This document shows, piece by piece, positions 25,813 through 34,953 of a stretch of DNA of 64,000 nt (position 1 is the first letter of the stretch; the number at the start of each line of letters is the position of its first letter). The stretch covers positions 2,102,223-2,166,222 of the forward strand of contig CP012155.1 in NCBI GenBank assembly GCA_001602415.1. The letters are read 5' to 3'. A program made the position numbers and the translations under genes. The DNA comes from Bacteroidetes bacterium UKL13-3. GTDB taxonomy: Bacteria > Bacteroidota > Bacteroidia > UKL13-3. The notes under the pieces are model-generated. The model saw only the letters and a program-made list of their open reading frames with translations. It did not search any database and was not told where the DNA came from.

Positions 25813-25848
25813 AAAACGGAATAGTTTCAAAAAAGCTATTCCGTTTTT
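25813..25848 (+). terminator. terminator of fabD
   Basis: AAAACGGAATAG (25813-25824) pairs perfectly with CTATTCCGTTTT (25836-25847), 12 bp, ending in Ts. Confidence 0.92.
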
Positions 25849-25882
25849 GTGTTTTGTGGAATAAATATATTTCAACTCAACA

Positions 25883-26032
25883 CTAAAAAATACCCTTAGC
25901 AATGAGGAAAGGGATAATGAGCCATAATAGTCCTTTGATTAAAAAGAACAGGAATCCGGCTATACCAATTCGTTTAAACCACGATTTGACACTACGTTTA
26001 TCAGTCATAACTTTTGCTGATAGCGTTTCCAT
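25883..26032 (-). CDS. 49-residue membrane protein
   Basis: ATG at 26030-26032 follows the stop of the monooxygenase gene by one base (TAA-A-ATG), so it should be translated in the same operon. The product has a basic start (TDKRSVKSWFKRIG) and a hydrophobic run (IAGFLFFLIKGLLWLIIPFLIA) long enough to cross the membrane, ending AKGIF. A second ATG eight codons in is an alternative start. I do not know the family; the short spacing and clean hydrophobic pattern support a real gene. Confidence 0.65.
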   Translation of the reverse strand: METLSAKVMTDKRSVKSWFKRIGIAGFLFFLIKGLLWLIIPFLIAKGIF

Positions 26033-26033
26033 T

Positions 26034-26363
26034 TTAGTTGGAAATTACCTGATACACTTTGAAATCGCTGGTCATTGGAGGTGTTTTACCTTCCTCTTTG
26101 GCTTTACGAATATCTTCAAAACCTCTTTTGTGCCCTTCAATAAATGCCGAAGAAGTTGTCCATGTTTTAAATGCGTCTTCACTGTCCCAATGGCTCACGA
26201 TTAAATAGGATTCACCTTCTTTATTGGGCTTTAACACTTGCATATCTAAAAACCCAGGCATCGTATCAATGGCATGTGCGCGGGTAGCGAAAAGTTGCTC
26301 AAAACGCTCGGCATACTCCGGTTGGCAGTTGATATAATTAATAGCTACAAATTTTTTGTCCAT
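26034..26363 (-). CDS. antibiotic-biosynthesis-monooxygenase (HmoA-like) domain protein
   Basis: 109-residue ABM-fold protein. FVAINYINCQPEYAERFEQLF, GFLDMQVLKPN and SHWDSEDAFKTWTTSSAFIEGHKRG match the dimeric ferredoxin-like fold; the trailing W-x6-F-x2-W and H resemble heme-degrading HmoA/IsdG proteins, so heme binding is possible but unproven. A perfect -7 element TATCTTTG lies on the minus strand at 26387-26394. It heads a two-gene unit with the small membrane protein. Confidence 0.75.
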   Translation of the reverse strand: MDKKFVAINYINCQPEYAERFEQLFATRAHAIDTMPGFLDMQVLKPNKEGESYLIVSHWDSEDAFKTWTTSSAFIEGHKRGFEDIRKAKEEGKTPPMTSDFKVYQVISN

Positions 26364-26444
26364 ACTTATTTTGTTTAAATGTGGAACAAAGATATTTATT
26401 ATTTATAACTAATCTAAATAAAAATAATAAAATAATAGTACATA

Positions 26445-26479
26445 AAAAATCCCGCTTCCGAAACCGGAGCGGGATTTTT
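26445..26479 (-). terminator. terminator of the thrS-infC-rpmI-rplT operon
   Basis: AAAAATCCCGCT (26445-26456) and AGCGGGATTTTT (26468-26479), a perfect 12-bp stem, lie 25 bp past the rplT stop. Confidence 0.92.
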
Positions 26480-26504
26480 AAATCGTACGATCGTTGTGAA
26501 TAAT

Positions 26505-26849
26505 TTATTTTACTTTCTCTACTACTGCTTTGAAAGTCTCAGGATGGTTCATCGCTAAGTCAGCTAATACTTTACGGTTTAAGCCAAGGTTTTTTGTGTT
26601 TACCTTACCAATAAACTGCGAGTACGACATACCATGCGGGCGAACACCTGCATTGATACGCATGATCCATAATGAACGGAAGTTACGCTTTTTGGTTTTA
26701 CGATCGCGGTAAGCATAGCCCAATCCTTTGTCGATAGAGTGCTTAGCAATGGTTAATACATTTTTACGTTTACCCCAGTAACCTTTGGCTAACTTGAGGA
26801 GTTTTTTTCTACGTCTGCGAGACGCTACTGAATTGACACTACGTGGCAT
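26505..26849 (-). CDS. rplT: 50S ribosomal protein L20
   Basis: 114-residue basic protein with the L20 start [27 protein letters not shown] (quoted in part) and the block [19 protein letters not shown]. It assembles early on 23S rRNA and in other bacteria represses its own operon. The gap to rpmI is 127 bp, longer than needed, and could hold an RNA control site; I see no clear mimic of the L20 rRNA site. Confidence 0.96.
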   Translation of the reverse strand: MPRSVNSVASRRRRKKLLKLAKGYWGKRKNVLTIAKHSIDKGLGYAYRDRKTKKRNFRSLWIMRINAGVRPHGMSYSQFIGKVNTKNLGLNRKVLADLAMNHPETFKAVVEKVK

Positions 26850-26976
26850 AATTTGTTAAGTTTTTTTGGACCTGAGCGTTCCGAATTTTCGAAAACTTTT
26901 AATAGGCTCTTATCCGGGTTTGTTTTTTAAACTTTAAACCTGCTCCGATTGCTCGAAACAAATTCGACTTACAGTC

Positions 26977-27177
26977 TTATTTACCGATTGTAAGTAGATT
27001 TTTGATCAATCCCATATCTGGTTTTGATACGACAACCATCTTAGTTAAACCACGTTTTTGTTTCGTAGTTTTCTTAGTCAGGATGTGATTTTTGAAAGCC
27101 TGCGCACGCTTAATTTTACCACTAGGAGTAACTTTAAAACGCTTCTTCGCAGAACTGTTGGTTTTCATTTTTGGCAT
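26977..27177 (-). CDS. rpmI: 50S ribosomal protein L35
   Basis: 66 residues, [20 protein letters not shown] at the start and the basic [14 protein letters not shown] segment identify L35. Stands between infC and rplT, the common bacterial order. Confidence 0.96.
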   Translation of the reverse strand: MPKMKTNSSAKKRFKVTPSGKIKRAQAFKNHILTKKTTKQKRGLTKMVVVSKPDMGLIKNLLTIGK

Positions 27178-27217
27178 AATCTGTCTTCCTTTTATATACT
27201 CGATGTACGATTTTCTT

Positions 27218-27871
27218 TTATTTAGCAGGCGGTGCTGCAGGAGCGCCCAGTGCTGCTTTTCCTTTAGGACTCATAAGCAAGAACATTTTTTTACCTTCTA
27301 ACCTAGGCAACTGTTCAACCTTACCAATCTCCTGAAGCTTTTGTGCAAACTGCAACAATAACACTTCTCCTCTTTCTTTGTATACAATGGCACGTCCTTT
27401 AAAGAAAACATAAGCACGAACCTTATTTCCTTCTTTCAAAAACTTCTCTGCATGTTTCAACTTAAATTCAAAATCATGCTCATCCGTATTAGGTCCGAAA
27501 CGAATTTCCTTTACCTCTTGCTTCACCGAGTTTGCTTTTTGCTCTTTCTTCTTTTTCTTCTGCTCGTATAAAAACTTTTTGTAATCTACAATACGGCAAA
27601 CTGGCGGATCTGCATTCGGTGAAATTTCAACAAGATCTAACTCTTGTTCTTGAGCAAATTTCAATGCTTCTTGAAGAGCGTATACACCTACTTCAATATT
27701 CTCACCTACCAAGCGAACTTGATTGGCGCGAATACGCTCATTGATTTTGTGTTCAGGCTCTTTTGCTCTGCTCATTCCACGTCCGTAGCGATTGGCTCCG
27801 GGTACGTATGGCGGCTTTGGTGCAGTATTACTGGGTGTTGCCGGTCTAAATGGTTTGTTTGGTGCTGCCAA
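27218..27871 (-). CDS. infC: translation initiation factor IF-3, probable TTG start
   Basis: IF-3 keeps subunits apart and rejects wrong start codons. The N domain ([14 protein letters not shown], then [23 protein letters not shown]) and C domain ([25 protein letters not shown]) are complete. The frame reaches back to TTG 27871, giving a Pro-rich ~35-residue N-terminal extension as in other Bacteroidota; the first ATG in frame is at 27775, directly before the folded domain. There is no ATG in between the thrS stop and the TTG. A non-ATG start would allow IF-3 to limit its own synthesis, as with the AUU of E. coli; inference. Confidence 0.9.
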   Translation of the reverse strand: MAAPNKPFRPATPSNTAPKPPYVPGANRYGRGMSRAKEPEHKINERIRANQVRLVGENIEVGVYALQEALKFAQEQELDLVEISPNADPPVCRIVDYKKFLYEQKKKKKEQKANSVKQEVKEIRFGPNTDEHDFEFKLKHAEKFLKEGNKVRAYVFFKGRAIVYKERGEVLLLQFAQKLQEIGKVEQLPRLEGKKMFLLMSPKGKAALGAPAAPPAK

Positions 27872-27895
27872 GTATGTTGTTAAATTGGTTTGTTT

Positions 27896-29857
27896 TTAGT
27901 TTAAGTTTTTGGCCTGTTCTTCCTTGATAAACGTTACAAAGTTTTCGAGGGTGAATTTACCTACATCTCCCGCTCCATGCTTACGAACCGATACGGTTCC
28001 TTCTGCCTCTTCCTGCTCTCCGATGATTAACATAAATGGGATTTTTTCCGTTTCCGCATCCCTTATTTTTTTGCCAATCTTTTCGTTCCTATCATCAAAC
28101 GGACCGCGAATATCTGCTTTATTTAGCACATCCACAACTTTTTGCGCATAGTCATGATATTTTTCACTTATGGGCAAAACGGCAATAGGCTCAGGCGTTA
28201 ACCACAATGGGAAGTTTCCGGCACAATGTTCAATCAAAACTGCCACAAAACGCTCTAGTGAACCAAATGGCGCACGGTGTATCATCACAGGGCGGTGTTT
28301 CTGATTATCACTCCCGGTATACTCAAGCTCAAAACGCTCCGGTAAATTGTAATCTACCTGAATGGTTCCCAATTGCCATTTTCTGCCAATAGCATCTTTC
28401 ACCATAAAATCGAGTTTAGGTCCGTAAAACGCAGCCTCCCCTAATTCTACAACTGTTTTCAAGCCTTTTTCGGCAGCCGATTCAATAATGGCCGCTTCGG
28501 CAAGTGCCCAGTTTTCGTCAGTACCTATATACTTTGTTTTATTTTCGGGATCACGTAAGGAAATTTGGGCGGTAAAATCTTTAAAATCTAATGCTTTAAA
28601 GACATACAACACTAAATCAATTACCTTACAAAACTCATCTTTTACCTGATCTGGACGAACAAATAAATGTGCATCATCTTGCGTAAAGCCGCGCACACGG
28701 GTTAATCCATGCAATTCGCCTGCCTGCTCATAGCGGTAAACAGTTCCAAACTCTGCATATCTAACTGGTAAATCCTTATACGACTTAGGTGATGCTTTGT
28801 ATATTTCGCAGTGATGCGGGCAATTCATCGGCTTCAAGAAAAACTCCTCTCCTTCACGTGGCGTTGAAATCGGTTGGAACGAATCGGCACCGTATTTCTC
28901 ATAATGCCCGGAAGTAATGTATAAATTCTTGTTTCCGATATGCGGTGTTACAACCGGTAAATATCCTGCAGCAACTTGTGCTTTCTGTAAAAATTGCACC
29001 AAGCGCTCACGCAACATGGCACCTTTTGGTAACCACAACGGTAATCCCATACCCACTTTTTCGGAGAACGTAAAGAGCTCTAATTCCTTACCTAACTTAC
29101 GGTGATCACGTTTTTTAGCTTCTTCTAACAAAGCTAAATACTCATCCAACTCCGATTTTTTAGGAAACGTTACTCCGTAAATACGGGTAAGTTGTTTATT
29201 TTTTTCATCTCCTCTCCAATAAGCTCCGGCAACACTCATCAACTTAATGGCTTTGATAAATCCAGTGTTCGGAATATGCGGTCCGCGGCATAAGTCGGTA
29301 AAGTTACCTTGGTTGTAGAACGTGATGTTTCCATCTTCCAGGCCTTCCAACAAGTCTAGTTTATACTCATCCCCTTTTTCTTTGAAATAGGCAATGGCAT
29401 CACCTTTGGAAACCTCCGAACGTTTATATGGATTGGCCTGTTTAGCCAACTCCACCATTTTATCTTCTATCTTCTTAAAATCATCACTCGAAAATTCTTT
29501 TCCGCCAAAATCCACATCATAATAAAACCCTGTTTCAATGGCAGGACCAATTCCAAATTTCGTTCCCGGGTATAATGCCTCCAAAGCTTCAGCCATCAAA
29601 TGTGCCGAAGAATGCCACATGGTTGATTTTCCTTCTTGATCATTCCAAGTAAGTAACGTGAGTGTGGAATCTTCCATGATCGGTCGCGTGGCATCCCATA
29701 TTTCAACACTCGTTGGATTGAGCGCAGTCGAAATCTTGGCGGCTAATACATTGCGTGCCAATCCTTCGCTTATGGATTTGGCTACATCTAAGGCGGTTAC
29801 TCCCCGTTCATACGAGCGAACGGAACCGTCAGGTAAGGTGATATTTATATTACTCAT
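27896..29857 (-). CDS. thrS: threonyl-tRNA synthetase
   Basis: 653 residues from ATG 29857. Domains in order: TGS ([16 protein letters not shown], to ~62), editing domain with the [11 protein letters not shown] His cluster and the C-x-G-PH block (DLCRGPH), class II catalytic core ([29 protein letters not shown] in part) and C-terminal anticodon-binding domain. First gene of the operon with infC, rpmI and rplT. An upstream ATG four codons earlier is less likely because the TGS domain begins right after MSN. Confidence 0.96.
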   Translation of the reverse strand: MSNINITLPDGSVRSYERGVTALDVAKSISEGLARNVLAAKISTALNPTSVEIWDATRPIMEDSTLTLLTWNDQEGKSTMWHSSAHLMAEALEALYPGTKFGIGPAIETGFYYDVDFGGKEFSSDDFKKIEDKMVELAKQANPYKRSEVSKGDAIAYFKEKGDEYKLDLLEGLEDGNITFYNQGNFTDLCRGPHIPNTGFIKAIKLMSVAGAYWRGDEKNKQLTRIYGVTFPKKSELDEYLALLEEAKKRDHRKLGKELELFTFSEKVGMGLPLWLPKGAMLRERLVQFLQKAQVAAGYLPVVTPHIGNKNLYITSGHYEKYGADSFQPISTPREGEEFFLKPMNCPHHCEIYKASPKSYKDLPVRYAEFGTVYRYEQAGELHGLTRVRGFTQDDAHLFVRPDQVKDEFCKVIDLVLYVFKALDFKDFTAQISLRDPENKTKYIGTDENWALAEAAIIESAAEKGLKTVVELGEAAFYGPKLDFMVKDAIGRKWQLGTIQVDYNLPERFELEYTGSDNQKHRPVMIHRAPFGSLERFVAVLIEHCAGNFPLWLTPEPIAVLPISEKYHDYAQKVVDVLNKADIRGPFDDRNEKIGKKIRDAETEKIPFMLIIGEQEEAEGTVSVRKHGAGDVGKFTLENFVTFIKEEQAKNLN

Positions 29858-29969
29858 AAAGGCTTGCAAAATAGTGTATGTGCATCAATTGTAAAATCTT
29901 TATTTTGTAGATGTATTAAAAACTTTTTTAGCCCTAAATTGGTATAATCTTTATAAAATTTCTCTACTT

Positions 29970-30428
29970 ATGGCACGTCCGAGTTTATTGATAATTGAAG
30001 CACTGCGCAAAACAGCTAAAAACATTCAAAATGGAAAACCTTACGAATGGGGACATATGGGAAGTTGTAATTGTGGTAATTTAGCACAAACACTGCTCAA
30101 TATTTCTAAAAGTGATATTCACAGATATGCCATGGAGAAAGTGGGCGATTGGAGCGAGCAACTCAATGATTACTGCCCAACAAGCGGATTACCAATGGAC
30201 CAACTGATTTTTGGTTTATTGGAGAAAGGTTTCTCCACAACGGATCTTAAAAACTTAGAATATTTGAGTGATCAAGCAATTATTGAAGCATTAGGCAGAG
30301 GCCATTTGCGCAATAATAACTTAACTGATGTGGTAGATTATTTGAATGCATGGGCTAATTTATTGGAGGCAGATTGGATACAAACCGTTCCAATGCCTGC
30401 GTTTCAAAAACAAGTAGATGTCATCTAA
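29970..30428 (+). CDS. conserved protein of unknown function
   Basis: 152 residues, no membrane segment or signal. It starts MARPSLLIIEALRKTAKNI and has a Gly/Cys-rich patch (YEWGHMGSCNCGNLAQTL) that could bind metal, followed by helices. I know similar Bacteroidota hypothetical proteins but no function. Divergent from thrS, 112 bp apart. Confidence 0.75.
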   Translation: MARPSLLIIEALRKTAKNIQNGKPYEWGHMGSCNCGNLAQTLLNISKSDIHRYAMEKVGDWSEQLNDYCPTSGLPMDQLIFGLLEKGFSTTDLKNLEYLSDQAIIEALGRGHLRNNNLTDVVDYLNAWANLLEADWIQTVPMPAFQKQVDVI

Positions 30429-30525
30429 TTATTCATTCACCTGAACGATTTGTAAGGTTTTCTACAAAATTAATTAGTACAGACTCTTTAGTGCGTGGGT
30501 GGGTTCTTGTGCCGTTACGTCAAGA

Positions 30526-30744
30526 TTAACTGATGGCATTTCTTTCTTGGGCTACAATAAATACATCATCAAAATATTCTGTTGTCCAATCCCATTTATT
30601 CTTTGGTTCATCACTTCTCCAATCAGTAGTGATTGTATTAAAATTTGCGCTGCAATGAGGTACAGGAAGCGTAGGTATAGGCTGCCCTAATATTTTTTGA
30701 GAAAACAGCACTATCATTATAAAAGACAGTATTTTAATTTTCAT
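30526..30744 (-). pseudogene. truncated secreted protein, N-terminal part only
   Basis: From ATG 30744 the frame gives a signal peptide (MKIKILSFIMIVLFSQKILG) and about 50 residues of a Trp-rich mature start (TTDWRSDEPKNKWDWTTEYF) then a stop. Such starts belong to long secreted or type-IX-sorted proteins of Bacteroidota; nothing of the body follows in any frame. The IS4-family element lies immediately upstream. It could be a real short secreted protein, but the abrupt end argues for a broken gene. Confidence 0.5.
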
Positions 30745-30829
30745 ATTTATTTTCATAACTATCCGAAAGTCTAAATTAGAAAAAGCGGAAAAGAACACAA
30801 ATATTTGAGGTGTCTAACTACTCAATCAA

Positions 30830-31975
30830 ATGAGCCTTTTCCGCAGAAACAAAAATAGTAATAAACCTGTAATTCGTCAGGTAATCGATTTAATTCCCCG
30901 CTTTATTATAACAAAGGCAATTAATCGCTATCAAAGCGACAAGTATTGCCACAAATACAAAACATACGACCAGTTAGTTGCCTTATTGTTCGGACAGCTT
31001 TGTAAATGCAGTACTTTAGAAGATATTTCGGTTGGAATAGGTGTATCCGAAACCTTTATATCCGACCTTGGATTAGAACAAAGTCCGGCTAAGTCAACCA
31101 TGAGTGATGGTAATAAGAAGCGTAATTGGCAAGTATTTGAGCAGTTGTTTAATGAGCTACTCAAATATTATGGAAGTAGCCTTGCCAAGTATTCAAATCA
31201 AACCGTGATCGAAGATGTTAAATCACTTACAATCCTTATACGTGATAGCAGCACGGTTAGCCTATGCTTGAGTATGTTTGACTGGGCAAAGTTCCGAACA
31301 GCTAAAGGAGGCATTAAAATACACACACAATGGGATGAAGCTATGATGCTTCCCAATTTGGTTAACATCACCGAAGCATCTGTACACGATAGCAAGGGTT
31401 TTGAGCAGGTAGTATTTGAAAAAGGAACCATTATTATTGAAGATAAAGGTTATTGGGACTTTGGCGTAATCCGAGACAGGATAAAGGCTGAAAATACTTT
31501 TGTTACTCGAATAAAGGATAATACGGTTTATCAGGTCATAGAAGAACTGGAACTTCCTGACAAGGTTGATCAGCATATCCTGATAGATGAACTTATTCAC
31601 TTAACGGGCAAGAAAGCTCTTGAGTTAAAATTGGAAACGCAAACCCTAAGAAGGGTTGTGGCATATCACCAAGAAAAAAACACAACCATAGAAATTATTA
31701 CCAATAATTTAACGTGGCAAGCTTCTACCATTGCTGCACTATACAAAAGACGTTGGGATATTGAGACGTTCTTTAAACTGCTTAAGCAAAATCTGAATGT
31801 TAAAACCTTTGTCAGTACGAGTCAAAATGGGGTTAAGTCTCAAATATTTGTAGCATTGATAGCTTATCTACTTTTAGAATTATTGAGAAGAGTAAAAGCA
31901 AAAGGTAAAACAGCCTTCTCTAATTTTGTAGAGAAAATACGTATCTGCTTATGCTATTATCTAACGCTTGATTAG
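30830..31975 (+). CDS. IS4-family transposase with DUF4372-type N terminus
   Basis: 381 residues. N-terminal helical part (VIDLIPRFIITKAINRYQSDKY), first Asp in IRDSSTVSL, second in IIIEDKGYWDFG, and the IS4 signature Tyr-Arg-Glu-Lys in YKRRWDIETFFKLLKQNL. Full length, no break. I could not settle the element ends: AAGTCTAAATTAG at about 30769 and a related inverted copy near 32080 are the best guess, which would make it ~1.3 kb. Confidence 0.9.
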   Translation: MSLFRRNKNSNKPVIRQVIDLIPRFIITKAINRYQSDKYCHKYKTYDQLVALLFGQLCKCSTLEDISVGIGVSETFISDLGLEQSPAKSTMSDGNKKRNWQVFEQLFNELLKYYGSSLAKYSNQTVIEDVKSLTILIRDSSTVSLCLSMFDWAKFRTAKGGIKIHTQWDEAMMLPNLVNITEASVHDSKGFEQVVFEKGTIIIEDKGYWDFGVIRDRIKAENTFVTRIKDNTVYQVIEELELPDKVDQHILIDELIHLTGKKALELKLETQTLRRVVAYHQEKNTTIEIITNNLTWQASTIAALYKRRWDIETFFKLLKQNLNVKTFVSTSQNGVKSQIFVALIAYLLLELLRRVKAKGKTAFSNFVEKIRICLCYYLTLD

Positions 31976-32240
31976 GTAATACTCCGCATACAACCCAAAG
32001 CCAGAAGCGCTAGAATAAAACAAATCGTCTTTAACTTTAATGGTAATCATATACTGTTTTGATCGTTTTTTAGGACTTTATTTCTTTCGATTTTTACATC
32101 GTATCTAATATTAACAAAGGTTTACAAAGAAGTTTTAATTGATTCTCAAAAAAGTTCGGATGAGTGTGCTCCAACAATTACAATTACGAGAAGTGGAAAA
32201 TGAGTTAAAGATAATCTAATCTTCGTTAGAGGTATTCCGG

Positions 32241-33278
32241 TTACTTAAGTTTTTTAACCAACCGCTGCAGTCCTTCTTCTGCAAGTGTATAATTCGGATC
32301 CAACTGTAACACAAATTCATAATTTAACTTTGCGTCCGAATAATTTTTGCGCTGTTCGTGTAACAATCCGCGCATGTAGTAAGCCATTATGTTTTGGTTG
32401 TTCATCTCAATACAAATGTTCCAACTGCGCATTGCCTCATCGTATTTTCCAGCCTCATAATTAATATATCCAACATTATAGTAGGCCTTATCGTTTGACG
32501 GATCATACTCGATAACTTTACGGTAATCAAATAATGATTTTTGATATTGCTTGGTAAGCTGATAGTAGTAAGCGCGCCCAAAATAAGCCTCTGTACTGCG
32601 CGGATTTAACCGAATGGCCGTGGCAAAATATTCGGTTGCTATTTTATCTTTTTTAGCCGCAAACAACAATCCCAACTGCATAGCTGCATCATAGTAATTA
32701 TTATCAATTTCTAATGCTTTTTGAAATGAAGCAATTGCTCTTGCCGAGTCTTTCATTTCTTTTTGATTCATTCCTTTATAAAACTGTCCCTCGGCATTTG
32801 ACGGATCGCTAGCTATCAAAACATTCAATGCATCAATCGACTTTTGGTGTTCTTTCACAACATAGTATAATGTTGCCAATTTCAAACGGGCTTCGTTGTA
32901 ATCTTCTTTTAAGGCAATGGCACTTTCGTATGCCTTCGCTGCATCTTGAGTGCGGTTCATGGCATACAAAATCTTTCCTTTATAAAAATAATACAGCGGA
33001 TTTTGTGCCGATAATTTTAATGCATCATCTATATCAAGCAACGATCGGTCTAAATATTTTTGATCGAAATACACCACCGCACGTTGGTAGTATAACTCGG
33101 CATTTTCAGGATCGGACTCAATTTGCCGACTAATCACTTTGGCGCTTTCTAATTCTGTTAAAGTAGAATCGGCCGAGGATTTATTTACTTTTGAATGATT
33201 GTTGTTTGTGCATGAAACACCAAGAATCAATATTGCGGTGACGTAAATCAGTTTTATAAATACGGTTTTAAAATACAT
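32241..33278 (-). CDS. TPR-repeat lipoprotein
   Basis: 345 residues with a lipoprotein signal (ILILGVSC; Cys about residue 23) and then about eight tandem TPR units, e.g. YYQRAVVYFDQKYLDRSLLDI, FYKGKILYAMNRTQDAAKAY, KAYYNVGYINYEAGKYDEAM (each shortened). A scaffold for protein contacts at the inner face of the outer membrane is likely. On the minus strand TACTTTCG (33311-33318) is a one-mismatch -7 element. Monocistronic. Confidence 0.85.
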   Translation of the reverse strand: MYFKTVFIKLIYVTAILILGVSCTNNNHSKVNKSSADSTLTELESAKVISRQIESDPENAELYYQRAVVYFDQKYLDRSLLDIDDALKLSAQNPLYYFYKGKILYAMNRTQDAAKAYESAIALKEDYNEARLKLATLYYVVKEHQKSIDALNVLIASDPSNAEGQFYKGMNQKEMKDSARAIASFQKALEIDNNYYDAAMQLGLLFAAKKDKIATEYFATAIRLNPRSTEAYFGRAYYYQLTKQYQKSLFDYRKVIEYDPSNDKAYYNVGYINYEAGKYDEAMRSWNICIEMNNQNIMAYYMRGLLHEQRKNYSDAKLNYEFVLQLDPNYTLAEEGLQRLVKKLK

Positions 33279-33594
33279 TTGCTAGAGTTGTGGTTTAATA
33301 GAAAATAATTCGAAAGTATCGTTTCATCTTTCTTACAAGTCACAAAAAAACTAAATTTGATTGCATTAACGTAATTTAAAGTTGAGATTGGTTAATAAAG
33401 TGGTTAGTTAATAGTGTTGATGAGGGGTTGCATCACTGTAATTTTTCTGAACAAAGGCACAAAACAATGGAAGATGAAAAAACATGAATCTATCTCTTAC
33501 GAATAACTATGATCCACCAACTATAAACTAATTACGACTCAACAGAATTAATACAGTAACTCAATAACAGAATAACCTTTTAACTCAATACACA
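33279..33594. other. intergenic region, no gene seen
   Basis: 316 bp between divergent genes. Besides the weak minus-strand promoter it holds TAAATTTG at 33352-33359, a possible -7 element for hmgA that would leave a ~230-nt leader. Short imperfect repeats of GTTAATA-type words occur at 33390-33415. No hairpin or frame stands out. Confidence 0.6.
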
Positions 33595-34752
33595 ATGCCA
33601 TTTTACCATAAACTCGGACACATTCCTCCTAAACGTCACACACAGTTTCGCAAGCCGGATGGAACTTTATATCAAGAAGAACTTGTTTCTACCGAAGGAT
33701 TTTCAAGTCTTTACTCACTTGTATATCATACCAATCCCCCAACAATGGTTAAAGAAATTGGAGAAGCTTATCCTTTTGGTCCTGTTGCTGCATTGGAAAA
33801 AAACATGCAGAACAGAAGCTTCCTCACCTTTAAAACCAAACCTGAAGACGATTACTTGAACAGCAGAGTCTATTTGTTGTTTAACAATGATGTATACCTG
33901 GCATCGGCTGCTCCCAAAAAGAGTATGACTGAGTATTTTTATAAAAACTCAGATGCAGACGAAGTAGTTTTTGTGCACGAAGGAAGTGGTGTTTTGAAAA
34001 CGATTTACGGTCAGATTCCATTTGAGTATGGCGATTACCTTGTAATTCCACGCGGAACTATTTATCAGCTACATTTCAATGACGAAAACAATCGGTTGTT
34101 TATAACGGAAAGTTTATCTCCTATTCGTCCGCCTAAAAGATACTTGAACCAATACGGTCAGTTATTAGAGCATTCTCCATACTGTGAACGAGACATCAAA
34201 GTGCCAGAAAATTTGGAAACATTTGACCAAAAAGGCGAGTTTAAAGTGATGATTAAAAAGCAAGATATGTTGTATCCCTACACGTATGCTGCACATCCAT
34301 TTAGTGCCATTGGTTGGGATGGATTTCAGTATCCTTATGGATTTTCGATTCACAACTACGAACCGATTACGGGCCGTGTGCACATGCCACCTCCTATTCA
34401 CCAAACGTTTGAAGGACATAATTTTGTAATTTGTTCATTTGTTCCTCGCATGTATGATTACCATCCTTTGGCAGTGCCCGCTCCGTATGCGCATAGCAAT
34501 GTTGATAGCGATGAGGTATTGTACTATGTAGATGGTGATTTTATGAGCCGTAAACATGTTGAGCGCGGAATGATTAGCCTGCATCCAAAAGGAATTCCTC
34601 ATGGTCCGCACCCTGGAACAGTTGAAAAATCGATTGGTAAAACTGAAACGAAGGAATTAGCCGTAATGATTGATCCTTTTTATCCGCTTAAAATTACCAA
34701 ACAAGCCATGGAAATGGAAGATCCGGGATACTATAAAACGTGGATTGATTAA
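33595..34752 (+). CDS. hmgA: homogentisate 1,2-dioxygenase
   Basis: Opens the ring of homogentisate to maleylacetoacetate, using Fe(II) and oxygen, in phenylalanine/tyrosine breakdown. 385 residues, beginning MPFYHKLGHIPPKRHTQF, the short Bacteroidota form; cupin blocks VFVHEGSGVLKTIYG and FEYGDYLVIPRGTIYQ, and the C-terminal ISLHPKGIPHGPHPG with several His that include metal ligands. Its substrate is the product of the hppD gene 1.4 kb downstream on the same strand; a terminator and the J-domain gene lie between, so they are neighbours rather than one operon. Confidence 0.94.
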   Translation: MPFYHKLGHIPPKRHTQFRKPDGTLYQEELVSTEGFSSLYSLVYHTNPPTMVKEIGEAYPFGPVAALEKNMQNRSFLTFKTKPEDDYLNSRVYLLFNNDVYLASAAPKKSMTEYFYKNSDADEVVFVHEGSGVLKTIYGQIPFEYGDYLVIPRGTIYQLHFNDENNRLFITESLSPIRPPKRYLNQYGQLLEHSPYCERDIKVPENLETFDQKGEFKVMIKKQDMLYPYTYAAHPFSAIGWDGFQYPYGFSIHNYEPITGRVHMPPPIHQTFEGHNFVICSFVPRMYDYHPLAVPAPYAHSNVDSDEVLYYVDGDFMSRKHVERGMISLHPKGIPHGPHPGTVEKSIGKTETKELAVMIDPFYPLKITKQAMEMEDPGYYKTWID

Positions 34753-34865
34753 TAGTTCATGATTGATAGTTAATGGTTCATGGATGATAGTGGATGGTTT
34801 GTGAATCATAGTCTTCGGGTCATCTTTGATAACTTAATGTAGTAACCCATACCCAAAAATACAGG

Positions 34866-34895
34866 CAGCCGACTTTTGTCGGCTGTTTCTATTTT
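34866..34895 (+). terminator. terminator after hmgA
   Basis: CAGCCGAC (34866-34873), loop TTTT, GTCGGCTG (34878-34885), then T-rich sequence. Confidence 0.85.
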
Positions 34896-34917
34896 CAAAG
34901 GTTTGTGTTGCAATCTT

Positions 34918-34947
34918 TTGTTGAGTGGGTATAATCTCATAACTTGC
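34918..34947 (+). promoter_or_regulatory. promoter of the J-domain gene
   Basis: TTG (34918-34920), 19-nt spacer, TAACTTGC (34940-34947), close to TAnnTTTG; start codon 7 bp downstream at 34954. Confidence 0.5.
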
Positions 34948-34953
34948 CTGTAC

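Noticed and set aside
26850-26976. L20 autoregulatory site between rpmI and rplT
   Set aside because: The gap is long enough, but I could not draw a convincing mimic of the 23S rRNA site.
31976-32240. Gene fragment downstream of the IS4-family transposase
   Set aside because: Two frames of 19-25 codons without motif or start context.
34753-34815. Repeated ATGGTTCATGGATGATAG-like words
   Set aside because: Imperfect and A+T-rich; no regular period.
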